A stretch of 64,000 nt of DNA from JADFOI01 sp965218935. Its GTDB lineage: Bacteria; Acidobacteriota; UBA6911; RPQK01; JADFOI01. Below the pieces are notes generated by a model that was not told the origin of the DNA, ran no database searches, and saw only the letters and a program-made list of their open reading frames with translations. Position numbers and translations under genes: made by a program. The stretch covers positions 248,001 through 312,000 of the forward strand of contig CBDCMH010000002.1 in the NCBI GenBank assembly GCA_965218935.1, written 5' to 3'. Positions 52,778-61,247 of this stretch are shown one piece after another. How positions within the stretch are numbered: the stretch's first letter is position 1; every line of letters starts with the position of its first letter.

Positions 52778-54271
52778 TTGCCTCATCAAAAATCTATTCG
52801 AAATGGATACGTTGCCTCATTAAAAAATCTATTCGAAATTGCCTGGCCCTGAGCAGGGGAATAGAAGTGTCCTCCATGAAGGAATGGAGGGCACCAATGA
52901 GGTTAACGATGGCAGAAAAGCGTGTATTGATCAAAAGTTTTGCCCCCCGCTACCGGAAGAAGGGCAAGAAGGTGAAGGGGGAAGTGTTGACGGAGTTTAC
53001 CCAAATGACGGGCTACAACCGCTGCTATGGAGCCTATCTGCTTCGCCACCAGGGCAAGCGGATCCGGTTGAGCCCCAAGCTGGTGGCGGTAGGGGATATC
53101 GGCAAGAGAGTACGGCGAGAGCGGGCCCGCAAATACGACCAGAAAGTTCTAAAGGCGCTGACGATGATCTGGGAGATACTGGACTATTTGTGTGGCAAAC
53201 GTCTGGTCGCGATTTTGCCGGAAGTGGTACCCATTTTACAAAGACATGGGGAACTGAAAGTGGATGCCAGCACCCATGAGCGGTTGATGCAGATCAGCGC
53301 CGCCACCATCGATCGGCTGCTGGAGCCCGAAAGGTGCAAGCACCGTCTCAAAGGACGATCCGGAACCAAGCCGGGAACGCTGCTCAAACACCAGATTCCG
53401 ATCAAGCGTTTCGCCGACTGGCAGGAGGATCGCCCCGGTTTTGTGGAAGTGGACCTGGTGGGCCATGAGGGAGGCCAGGGTCGGGGGGACTACCTTCAAA
53501 CCCTGGATGTGACGGACGTGTACACGGGCTGGACAGAGGTCCGAGCGGTGCGCAATAAGGCCCAGGTGTGGGTCCTGGAAGCGATGAAGCTGCTTCAGAA
53601 GCGCTCGCCCTTCCCTTGGCTGGGGATGGCTTCGGACAACGGCAGCGAGTTCATCAACAAGCACTTGATTCGTTTTTGTGAGCAGGAAAAGATCAGCTTC
53701 AGCCGAACCCGCCCCTCGCGCAAGAATGACAACCCTTATGTGGAGCAGAAAAACTATTCGGTGGTTCGGCGGGCCGTGGGTTATGCTCGCTACGAGGGAG
53801 AGCGAGAACAGGAGCTGGTGAACGAGTTGTACGATCGGCTGCGACTGCAGATCAACTTTTTCAAGCCGGTCATGAAGATGGTGGCCAAGCAACGTCGAGG
53901 GTCTCGGATCTGGAAAAAGTATGATGTGCCGAAAACTCCCTACCGGAGGATCTGCGAGTCCCCTGAGGTGGCGGACAAGATCAAGCGGGAACTGGCCCGA
54001 GAGTATGAGAAGCTCAATCCGGCCCAGCTGGCACGGCAGATCGGCTGGCTTCAGAATTGCCTTTTGCTCAAACCGACTCCTGAGCAGAAGAAACGATGGG
54101 AAGCGGGCTGGATGTGAAAATCTTTCTCTTGCTGCAGGCTGCGGGTGTTGGGCAAGGGGTTGCCACTCCTCTGGTTGGTGCTTTTTACCACCACTTTTTG
54201 CAATCCCTTTCGGATAGATTCTTAGTGAGGCAACGAATACCCTTTGGAATAGATTTTTACGTGAGGCAACG
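52778..54271 (+). mobile_element. Insertion sequence with doubled terminal repeats (rve transposase)
   Basis: About 1.49 kb. Each end carries two copies of a roughly 25-base motif TTGCCTCA-n-AAAATCTATTC: at 52779 and 52812 on the left, and, inverted, at 54210-54232 and 54247-54270 on the right. One transposase gene between them. No clear target duplication was seen. Confidence 0.8.
52867..54117 (+). CDS. Transposase with integrase core (ISNCY-type, tentative)
   Basis: 416 residues; a start at a later ATG (52897) is also possible. N-terminal HTH region (TQMTGYNRCYGAYLLRHQGK), then an rve core with Asp in FVEVDLVGHEGG, Asp in MASDNGSEFIN and Glu in NDNPYVEQKNYSVVR. C-terminal basic region (FKPVMKMVAKQRRGSRIWKK). 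The frame is intact and both doubled ends are present, so it may be mobile. The family label is by resemblance to proteins annotated as ISNCY and is not certain. Confidence 0.85.
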   Translation: MSSMKEWRAPMRLTMAEKRVLIKSFAPRYRKKGKKVKGEVLTEFTQMTGYNRCYGAYLLRHQGKRIRLSPKLVAVGDIGKRVRRERARKYDQKVLKALTMIWEILDYLCGKRLVAILPEVVPILQRHGELKVDASTHERLMQISAATIDRLLEPERCKHRLKGRSGTKPGTLLKHQIPIKRFADWQEDRPGFVEVDLVGHEGGQGRGDYLQTLDVTDVYTGWTEVRAVRNKAQVWVLEAMKLLQKRSPFPWLGMASDNGSEFINKHLIRFCEQEKISFSRTRPSRKNDNPYVEQKNYSVVRRAVGYARYEGEREQELVNELYDRLRLQINFFKPVMKMVAKQRRGSRIWKKYDVPKTPYRRICESPEVADKIKRELAREYEKLNPAQLARQIGWLQNCLLLKPTPEQKKRWEAGWM

Positions 54272-54330
54272 GGGGGCTGGAGTATTCTCAAAAAATGGTG
54301 GCCTCCATCACCCCAGATCAGGCCTGATCC

Positions 54331-56664
54331 ATGTTACGATGGAATAGGCTAGGTTCATCAAAAACCAGCTCGGGCATCACTATGGAAGATCTCCAGTATT
54401 TTCTCCAGCATGTTGGCACAGATCCCTCTCGCCTGATCTTTGAAGACGAGCTCACCGGCCTCTACAACCGCCGTTTCCTCCTGAACTACTTCGAACACAA
54501 GGTGAACTGGGATTCCCTAGAAACCGAACCGGTTTCCTTGCTCATGCTGGACGTGGATCGCTTCAAGCAGATCAACGACACCCACGGTCATGACATTGGC
54601 GATCAGGCGCTCATCTGGGTGGCCAAGCTGATGAAAAAGGCGGCCGGAGAGGACGGCACGCCCGTGCGCTATGCCGGGGATGAATTCATCATTCTCATGC
54701 CAGGTGCTCCCAAAGAGAAGGCCATCAAAGTGGGAGAAGGGCTGATCGAACTGGCCCATGAAAAACCCTGGCTGGAGGAAATGGATGTTGAGCTTTCCAT
54801 TACCCTCAGCGTCGGGGCTGCTTCCGCTCCTGAAGATGCTCAGAACGGCAAGGCCCTCATCCATAAGGCAGACACCGCGCTGTATTACGCCAAAGAGTCG
54901 GGGCGGGATTGCCTGGCCGAATCGGGACAGATTCCTCCCGAGGAAGTCTTCTCCAAGACGACTTTACACCAATTGGAGAAAGGCACCATCTCCGGCCGAG
55001 AGAGTCAATATAAGCAGGTGAGCAAGGCTCTGCAGGAATTCAATCAGGGTGAAACTCAGTTGCTCATCATTGAAGGGGTCGACGGCATGGGTAAGAGCGA
55101 GTTTTTGAAAACCATCCGTCTGAACATAGCCGACAGCGACATCTTGCAAATCGAGGTGAAAGGTAACCTTCAGGAGAATTTTCGTCCCTACTACATGGCC
55201 ACCAACATGCTGCTTGGCATCATGAATGAGCTGCCCGACAACGGCGCAGAAGTCCTAGCCGATTTGACTCCTCAGGAAACCACCTATTTGAGCTATATCC
55301 TGCCCCAACTGGGCGGGGCCAAAGACTCCCCCGAGCAGGGGGAGGAAAAAATTTCGAGGGATCAGCTTTTTGCGACTCTGGTCCATTTTATTCCCCGGCT
55401 CCTAGACTCCGGCCCCCTCATGTTGCTCATTGACGACATGAACTTCTGCGATGAAGCGTCACTTCTCCTGCTTCGGCAGATACTGTTGCGCGACGAAGTC
55501 CCGCTTTTAGTCTGTGGGACTTCCTCTCATCTCCAGCCGGGAGAAATCCGAAGAGAGCCTGCCCCGCTTGAAAGCTTCTTCGCCCAACATCATCAGGAAC
55601 TGAACATTGTCCGAGTGATGCTTACTCCGCTTACCGCTACCGACATTTCCAAGCATTTTCAGCGGATCTTTCCTCAGGTCCATTTGCCTGAGAATTTTGA
55701 CATGCGCTTAGCCCAGCTGACCCATGGAAATCCTCTCTTTATCAGCGAGATTCTGCGCAAGCTGGTCTCGGATAGAAAAATTACTCTTACCGGCGAACAG
55801 TGGGTCCTCGAACGTGTGGAAGAAGACTATCTGCCCAAGTCGCTGGAGGAAATTGTCAGCGAGAAGGTCGCAGTCCTTGATGAGGAAAGCAAAAAGCTGC
55901 TCGACCAGGCCTCCACCTTCGGTGAAAATGTCTCCCTGAGTATGCTCACCGGGAGCTCTGAAATCGAGGAGAGCAAGGTCCTGGAATTTATCGATCAGGC
56001 TGTAACTCAGGGGCTGATCAGCTCAGAATACCAGAGCAACGACGAGAACATCCGCTTCTTGAGCAAACGTATCTTGAAGCTCACCTACGGTGCCATTCAG
56101 GAAGATCGGAAACAGGAATTGCATGAACGTATCGGCGACTACCAGGAAACCCTCTATGATCAACAGCTCCTCCCTTCGGCTGCCCCTCTTGCTTACCATT
56201 ACCAGCACTCGGCCAACGAGGAGAAGGCCGAACAATACCGCAAGTTGACCGATGCCAATGACGAGAAGCTCTTCGACGCTGAAGAGGCAGTCGACTACAC
56301 GGGTGACGAGCTGTCCGGCGGCCTCTCCACCAAGAAGCTCCGAATCCTTGATTCCCTGGATCGCAGCGCCGTAGACCAGGTCCCAGAGATCATTCAGGCA
56401 CTGCTCAAATCTGTCGGGGAAATGGAACTTGACCCACCCGACAGCCAGGCCATCCTCAGCGCTACCCGGAAGCTCAAGGACGCGATCGACAAGGTTCTGG
56501 AGGACAACGTGGACCTCCATATCACACTGGCTAAACAATCTCTTCTGGTGAACGGCCAACGAGTAGATACAGATGAGTACAAATCCACTGCCGAGGCCTC
56601 TGCCGAGCGTATGAATCGTATACAGCTTCGAGGTGTTGCTTTCTTTGAAGGTCTTACCGTGTAG
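54331..56664 (+). CDS. GGDEF - AAA-type ATPase protein, N-terminal part of a gene split by an in-frame TAG
   Basis: 777 residues. GGDEF domain with LMLDVDRFKQINDTHGHDIG and RYAGDEFIIL (AGDEF at 115-119, an active-site variant; no RxxD inhibitory site). Then an ATPase region with Walker A GVDGMGKS (249-256), Walker B LMLLIDDMN, and LTPLTATDISKHF / LTHGNPLFISEIL as in AAA_16/STAND-type regulators. It ends ...FFEGLTV then TAG; the next codons continue in the same frame as ELTLMLEAIAQMSG, so the stop interrupts a longer protein. A later ATG (54382) is an alternative start. Confidence 0.8.
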   Translation: MLRWNRLGSSKTSSGITMEDLQYFLQHVGTDPSRLIFEDELTGLYNRRFLLNYFEHKVNWDSLETEPVSLLMLDVDRFKQINDTHGHDIGDQALIWVAKLMKKAAGEDGTPVRYAGDEFIILMPGAPKEKAIKVGEGLIELAHEKPWLEEMDVELSITLSVGAASAPEDAQNGKALIHKADTALYYAKESGRDCLAESGQIPPEEVFSKTTLHQLEKGTISGRESQYKQVSKALQEFNQGETQLLIIEGVDGMGKSEFLKTIRLNIADSDILQIEVKGNLQENFRPYYMATNMLLGIMNELPDNGAEVLADLTPQETTYLSYILPQLGGAKDSPEQGEEKISRDQLFATLVHFIPRLLDSGPLMLLIDDMNFCDEASLLLLRQILLRDEVPLLVCGTSSHLQPGEIRREPAPLESFFAQHHQELNIVRVMLTPLTATDISKHFQRIFPQVHLPENFDMRLAQLTHGNPLFISEILRKLVSDRKITLTGEQWVLERVEEDYLPKSLEEIVSEKVAVLDEESKKLLDQASTFGENVSLSMLTGSSEIEESKVLEFIDQAVTQGLISSEYQSNDENIRFLSKRILKLTYGAIQEDRKQELHERIGDYQETLYDQQLLPSAAPLAYHYQHSANEEKAEQYRKLTDANDEKLFDAEEAVDYTGDELSGGLSTKKLRILDSLDRSAVDQVPEIIQALLKSVGEMELDPPDSQAILSATRKLKDAIDKVLEDNVDLHITLAKQSLLVNGQRVDTDEYKSTAEASAERMNRIQLRGVAFFEGLTV

Positions 56665-58230
56665 GAACTCACCCTGATGCTGGAGGCCATTGCTCAGATG
56701 AGCGGCAAATCCATTGACCGGGGGTTCTGGAAACGTCTTGCCAAAAAACAGGACCTTTCGCATATTGAGTTCAAACAGATGAGTCACAGTTACGTTGCCT
56801 CTGCAGGACCGGGCGAAGCATCAACGGGCGCCGGGAGTCTCGGCCTGGGGGGCATAGGACCGGGGGGCATAGGACCTGAAGGCATGGGCCCAGGGAGCAT
56901 AGGACCTGCGGGTACAGGGGCTATAGGCCCTCGGAGTAGCGGCCCCAGAAGTACTGGCCCGGGGAGTTTAGGCTCGGGCCATCCAGGCCCGGGGAGTATC
57001 CGCGCAGAGAGTGCAGACCCAACGGGTCCAGGCCCGGCAGCACAGCAGGGCGATAGGGCAGTGGCAACTGAGCACCAGAGCACCTCATCAGTTGCTACCG
57101 ATCCCACCCCGGATGGGCAGGATCTGGCGGAGCTGGGTCGGGGTCCTATGTCACAGGACGGTCCGGAACTAGGCGGAACTCGACATACAGATGTAGCCAA
57201 TCTAAAGATTGCAGCTGATGGGGTCGAACTGACAGACGATTTTCTGGAGTCTGCAGAGGAGCGACTGAGCAACTTCTTTCTAAAAGGTGATGAGGAGGAA
57301 GCGCGCCAAATCGTCAACCAGTTTTTCCAGGGATTTGTACATCGAACCGACGAGATCCGGACCAAGGTCATCCAGATGTGTGATCGTTTGCTGCAAGATC
57401 CGAGCCTTGCCTCTCAACCTCAGTTAGTGGAACTGCTGACAGATCCGCTTCTGGGCGTTTTAACGGAAGAGGAAGATCTCGGGCTTCTTGGAGAAATAGG
57501 CGCCTTGCTCTCCCGAGCCGCCAGCAATCACATTCAGTTTGGCGACTATAGACGGGCGGGTCGAGTCCTGACGTACCTGCGCAAGTGCCAAGAACAGCTG
57601 CAGACAAAAGGAGTTCAAGAGGCTGGAGCAAAAGAATTGATTTTCCTCCAGGAGCTGGATCCCAAAGCCCGGCAACTCCTTTTGGAGGATTTAAAATCCC
57701 AGGAATCCACTCGTATGCAGGAAGCCACCCAGTTGCTCGATGGTTTGGGAGCCTTTGCTTTCTCCATGCTCATCGAGATCATCAAGAAGGAAGATAATCC
57801 CCGAATACGACAGATTGCCTGCCATCTGCTGAGCCGACGAGGGCAAGAAGCAGCCGATCTTCTCAAACGTGAACTGGTGCTTGAGGGCTTCGCCCAACAG
57901 CGCGTGCGAATCCTGGAGGTGATCGACATGATCACCAAAGATCTAAGAAAGGAGTTGGCCTATATCCTGGAGGACGAAAGTTCCAGGGTACGACGAGCCG
58001 GATTCCTTCTCTTGGAACGTTTGAACGACGAGCGCCTGGCACCCTTACTGGTCGATTATGCAAACCACAGAGATGCAACGATCGCCATAGCGGCGATTAA
58101 GTCCCTGGGAAAAATCAAACCTTCCGGTGCAGCAGGCGCGCTTATTTCCCTGCTCGATTCTGCCCAGGAAACGGACCGCGTGGTGGCTGCCTGCCGAGCT
58201 CTAGCAGCCCGTGGTGAAAGTCGAGGGTAG
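56665..58230 (+). pseudogene. C-terminal part of the split GGDEF-ATPase protein: Gly-Pro repeat and HEAT-like repeats, truncated by IS
   Basis: In frame with the preceding gene after its TAG; an ATG at 56677 could allow separate translation. Residues 44-108 are a Gly/Pro/Ser repeat (IGPGGIGPEGMGPGSIGP) of low-complexity linker type. The rest is helical-repeat protein of HEAT or FliG-like type (e.g. LLSRRGQEAADLLKREL, RRAGFLLLERLNDERLAPLL, ATIAIAAIKSLGKI). An IS inserted at 58201, so the final residues (ARGESRG) are IS-encoded and the true C-terminus is lost. Confidence 0.7.
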
Positions 58231-58884
58231 GGGGTCACATAGGGACACTAGACTGACCCCATGGCAATGGGAAAAAGGAAACGGCGACAACAAGAAGACC
58301 TGTGGGTCGCCACCAGTCAGCTGCCCCGCATTGCCGGCCATCCCTTTTACGAAGGACTGAATCGCCTTTTGGACGAATACGGTTTTGACGACTTTGTGGA
58401 GGGACTGTGTGCGAAGTTCTATGCAGACGAAATGGGGCGACCGAGCCTGGCTTCGGGAGTGTACTTTCGGCTGCTGCTGGTGGGCTATTTCGAGGGGATC
58501 GGATCGGAACGGGGAATTGCCTGGCGGGCAGCTGATTCTCTGGCATTGCGGAAGTTTCTGGGATTGAAAGTGATCGAGTCGCCACCCGATCACTCCACCA
58601 TCTCCCGAACCCGACGACTGCTGGATGTGGCGATCCAGGAAGCAGTCTTTGCCTGGGTGCTGAAGCGGATTGGGGCCAGCGGCCTGCTGCGGGGAAAGAC
58701 GATCGGCATCGATGCCACCACGCTGGAAGCCAATGCGGCGCTGCGCAGCATCGTACGCCGGGACAGCGAGCAGGGGTATTAAGAGTTTTTGATGGAGCTG
58801 GCGAAAGCCTCTGGAATTGAGACGCCCCGACGGGAAGATCTGGCCAGACTGGATCGCAAGCGCACGGGTAAAGGATCGAACCGG
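58201..58884 (+). mobile_element. Truncated IS5-like element (left end only)
   Basis: Starts with CTAG and CAGCCCGTGGTGAAAGT, related to but clearly diverged from the two full copies. Similarity stops abruptly at CCGG (58884), where the full copies continue. The right end is absent, so a deletion joined it to the lipoprotein gene region. Confidence 0.88.
58261..58884 (+). pseudogene. Transposase fragment with nonsense codon
   Basis: 173 codons like the IS5-type transposase start (MAMGKRKRRQQEDLWVATSQ) up to SEQGY, then TAA where the full copies have GAA; homology continues in frame for about 34 more codons (FLMELAKASGIETPRRED) until the truncation. Inactive. Confidence 0.9.
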
Positions 58885-58895
58885 TTAACTCTTTG

Positions 58896-59429
58896 TTAAT
58901 TCATCATGGAAAAGATAATAGAAGGCACCAATGGTTCACCGGCCGGCTGGATAGCTTCAATACACATATTTGCCTCTGGGTTGTTAGCTGACATCATTAC
59001 CTCTAAGACATCACCCGCCGCTAGTGGGAGTATTCCCTGCGAGATAATGACGTCCTTGGCCATGCTGCCAGCGTCCTGACAAAGCTGTACGTTGGAATTA
59101 GACACATCGCTCCCGTTGACGCGCAGCCATAAGTCAAAACAACCAAGGGGCCCTGCATCTTCGCGCCCCACTTGGGGGGCAGCGACCACTAGATATGTTC
59201 CGGCTTCATTGACCGTTATTTTATTGTTCGCAAGGGCGATGCCATCGGCTCCATCCGTCACATCTATTTTAACCAACTCAGGCTCCGTACCCGGGCACTG
59301 GGTAATAGTCGAGGATGCCTGCAAATAATGGGCAGCAGCTTCATCCGTTGGGATGGCTTCATCCGTTGGGATGGCACAGGCGCCAAGGAGAAAGAGTACC
59401 CCAATAGAAACGGCAGTCGGAGCGTGCAT
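58896..59429 (-). CDS. Lipoprotein with C1q/BclA-like beta domain (tentative)
   Basis: 177 residues from the ATG with GGAGGG upstream (a longer frame begins six codons earlier without one). Lipoprotein signal with lipobox LGAC (Cys18). Then a tandem IPTDEA-IPTDEA caused by an exact 18-base duplication. The main domain has the pattern ITVNEAGTYLVVAA, LWLRVNGSDVSNSN, LAAGDVLEVMMS, which resembles the jelly-roll of bacterial C1q/TNF-like domains. Function unknown; likely surface-exposed. The right side of the IS truncation lies 11 bases from its stop. Confidence 0.6.
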   Translation of the reverse strand: MHAPTAVSIGVLFLLGACAIPTDEAIPTDEAAAHYLQASSTITQCPGTEPELVKIDVTDGADGIALANNKITVNEAGTYLVVAAPQVGREDAGPLGCFDLWLRVNGSDVSNSNVQLCQDAGSMAKDVIISQGILPLAAGDVLEVMMSANNPEANMCIEAIQPAGEPLVPSIIFSMMN

Positions 59430-59873
59430 ATTCCCTCCAATTCGCATTTCTTTCGGTGATCAAACCACACACTTAAATTATAATAGACCGCGACTTATTG
59501 TAGCATGTACGGACTTCTTCTGCCAAGAGCGCATCTGCCCATTATCCCGTGGCGCGGATTCCTCGACGACGAAGGTCAGGTCTAGTTTCGCGGGCACGGT
59601 CTATCCCCGTGCTGCACCTCCCATGGTGCCCTCCCCCACCACGACTGTCGCGAACTCGCCCCAAAGGAGCGGTTGAGCGGCACGAAGTACACCATCTTAA
59701 GTGACTGATTCCATGTTGGTTAATATTTCTTCAGGACTCTGAGAACAACGAAAGGTCGGCACCCCAAAATATTTCATCCTGAATGATCCGCTCGGCAGGC
59801 ACGGGGGCGCGACTAACCTGGATTTCTCACGAGAGTATGTCGAGACAGAGCGAACCGCTCAGAGATCCAGGAC
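59430..59873. other. Intergenic region, no gene recognised
   Basis: About 440 bases between the lipoprotein promoter side and the 3' end of the SNF transporter. Short frames on both strands lack ribosome-binding sites and motifs. The lipoprotein promoter should be near 59460-59500 (AT-rich, ATTATAATAG). Confidence 0.4.
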
Positions 59874-59898
59874 GTCCGAACTTGCGAGAAGTTCGGAC
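59874..59898 (-). terminator. 10-bp stem-loop directly after the SNF transporter
   Basis: GTCCGAACTT, loop GCGAG, AAGTTCGGAC; perfect stem beginning on the stop codon. No T-run follows on the minus strand, so it may be a stabilising or factor-dependent terminator. Confidence 0.5.
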
Positions 59899-61247
59899 TA
59901 GATGACACCGATCGCGTGCAAAAACACCAGAACGATCCCCACCGGCACGACAAACTTCAATAGGATGAGCCATGCGCCGTAGAACACGGCCAGTCGGCTC
60001 CCCGCGAGGAATTCCCGGTGCCGAATCGCGTCATCCACCTTCCAGGCCGTAAACAATGAAATGCCCAGTCCACCCAGCGGCAGAATCCAGTTCGATGCGA
60101 GGTAGTCGAAGCTGTCGAACCAATTCATCCCGAAAACTCCGGCAAAGCCCTCGCCAAACAACCGTGTCCCTCCGCTGAGTGCAGACGGAACTCCGATCAG
60201 AGCGATCACGACACCGCTGAACACTGTCGCCTTGTGCCGCAACCAGCCCTTTTCGTCGATCAGGTACGACGTCACGACTTCCAGCAGCGATATCGCGCTG
60301 GTCAGCGCCGCGAAAACGAGAAGAGCAAAGAACACGAACGCGAAAAACGAGCCCGCCGGCATCTGGCTGAGCGCGATCGGAATGCTCACAAAGACTAGTC
60401 CCGGACCGTTCGCGGGCTCCATTCCGTAGGAAAAGGTAATCGGAAACAGGACCATGCACGCGATCAGCGCGATCAGCGTGTCGAGAACGGAAATCGTAAT
60501 CGCCGAGGAAACGATGTCGTCGTGTTTTCCCAGGTAGCTGCCGTAGGTCAGTATGGCTCCCATGCCGACGCTCAGCGTGAAGAATGCATGGCCCAGCGCC
60601 TCGAGAACGCCCGCCGCGGTCAGGCTTTCGGTGTGGAAACCAAATACGAAGTCGAACGCCTGGCCGAAACCGTCCATTGTGAAAGCGTTCACCAGCAGGA
60701 TCAACATCAGTCCGAACAAGACAGGCATCAGGATGCGGGCCCATCGCTCGATTCCTTTGTTAACGCCACCCCAGACGACCCCGATCGTAACGATCATAAA
60801 AAGAACGTGCCACAACAGGTTGAGACCGCTCGAAGTGAACAGTGCGCCAAACACGGGCTCGACACCCTCCGGACCCAGGCCCGCAATCTGGCCTGACAGT
60901 GCGAGATAGGTGTAGTGCATGGCCCAGCCCGCAACCACACTGTAGTAGGACAGGATCACGACACCGCCCAGTATGCCCAGTCCCCCGAATACCACCCAGA
61001 AGCCCCCGCCGAGCGCCTTAATGGCACCGACCGGAGATTTCTGCGTCGCGCGGCCCAGAAGGATCTCGGCCATCATGACGGGAAGACCGACGCCAGCGAT
61101 ACAAGCGAGGTAAATCAGAACGAAGGCTCCACCTCCGTTCTCACCCGTGATGTAAGGAAATTTCCAGATGTTTCCAAGACCCACAGCTGCTCCGGCAGCC
61201 GCAAGAACGAAACCTAGCTTCGAGCCCCAATGCCCTCGATTCGCCAT
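59898..61247 (-). CDS. Sodium-dependent transporter, SNF/NSS family
   Basis: 449 residues with about 11-12 helices. LeuT-like signature GAAVGLGNIWKFPY near the N-terminus (sodium and substrate site in helix 1), GGGAFVLIYL, and the helix 6-8 region typical of the family. Imports an amino acid or related amine with Na+. The ATG directly follows the CTAG of the second IS5-like copy, so no native ribosome-binding site remains. Base usage (many GCGATC, CGCGAT) differs from the genes to the left, which suggests separate ancestry. Confidence 0.92.
   Translation of the reverse strand: MANRGHWGSKLGFVLAAAGAAVGLGNIWKFPYITGENGGGAFVLIYLACIAGVGLPVMMAEILLGRATQKSPVGAIKALGGGFWVVFGGLGILGGVVILSYYSVVAGWAMHYTYLALSGQIAGLGPEGVEPVFGALFTSSGLNLLWHVLFMIVTIGVVWGGVNKGIERWARILMPVLFGLMLILLVNAFTMDGFGQAFDFVFGFHTESLTAAGVLEALGHAFFTLSVGMGAILTYGSYLGKHDDIVSSAITISVLDTLIALIACMVLFPITFSYGMEPANGPGLVFVSIPIALSQMPAGSFFAFVFFALLVFAALTSAISLLEVVTSYLIDEKGWLRHKATVFSGVVIALIGVPSALSGGTRLFGEGFAGVFGMNWFDSFDYLASNWILPLGGLGISLFTAWKVDDAIRHREFLAGSRLAVFYGAWLILLKFVVPVGIVLVFLHAIGVI

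Noticed and set aside
52760..54285. Target-site duplication around the doubled-end IS
   Set aside because: GGGCT occurs near both ends but at different distances from the terminal repeats, so it is not a credible duplication.
56662..56664. TAG as a pyrrolysine or read-through codon
   Set aside because: No sign of amber recoding in other genes here (several genes end in TAG), so a nonsense mutation is simpler.
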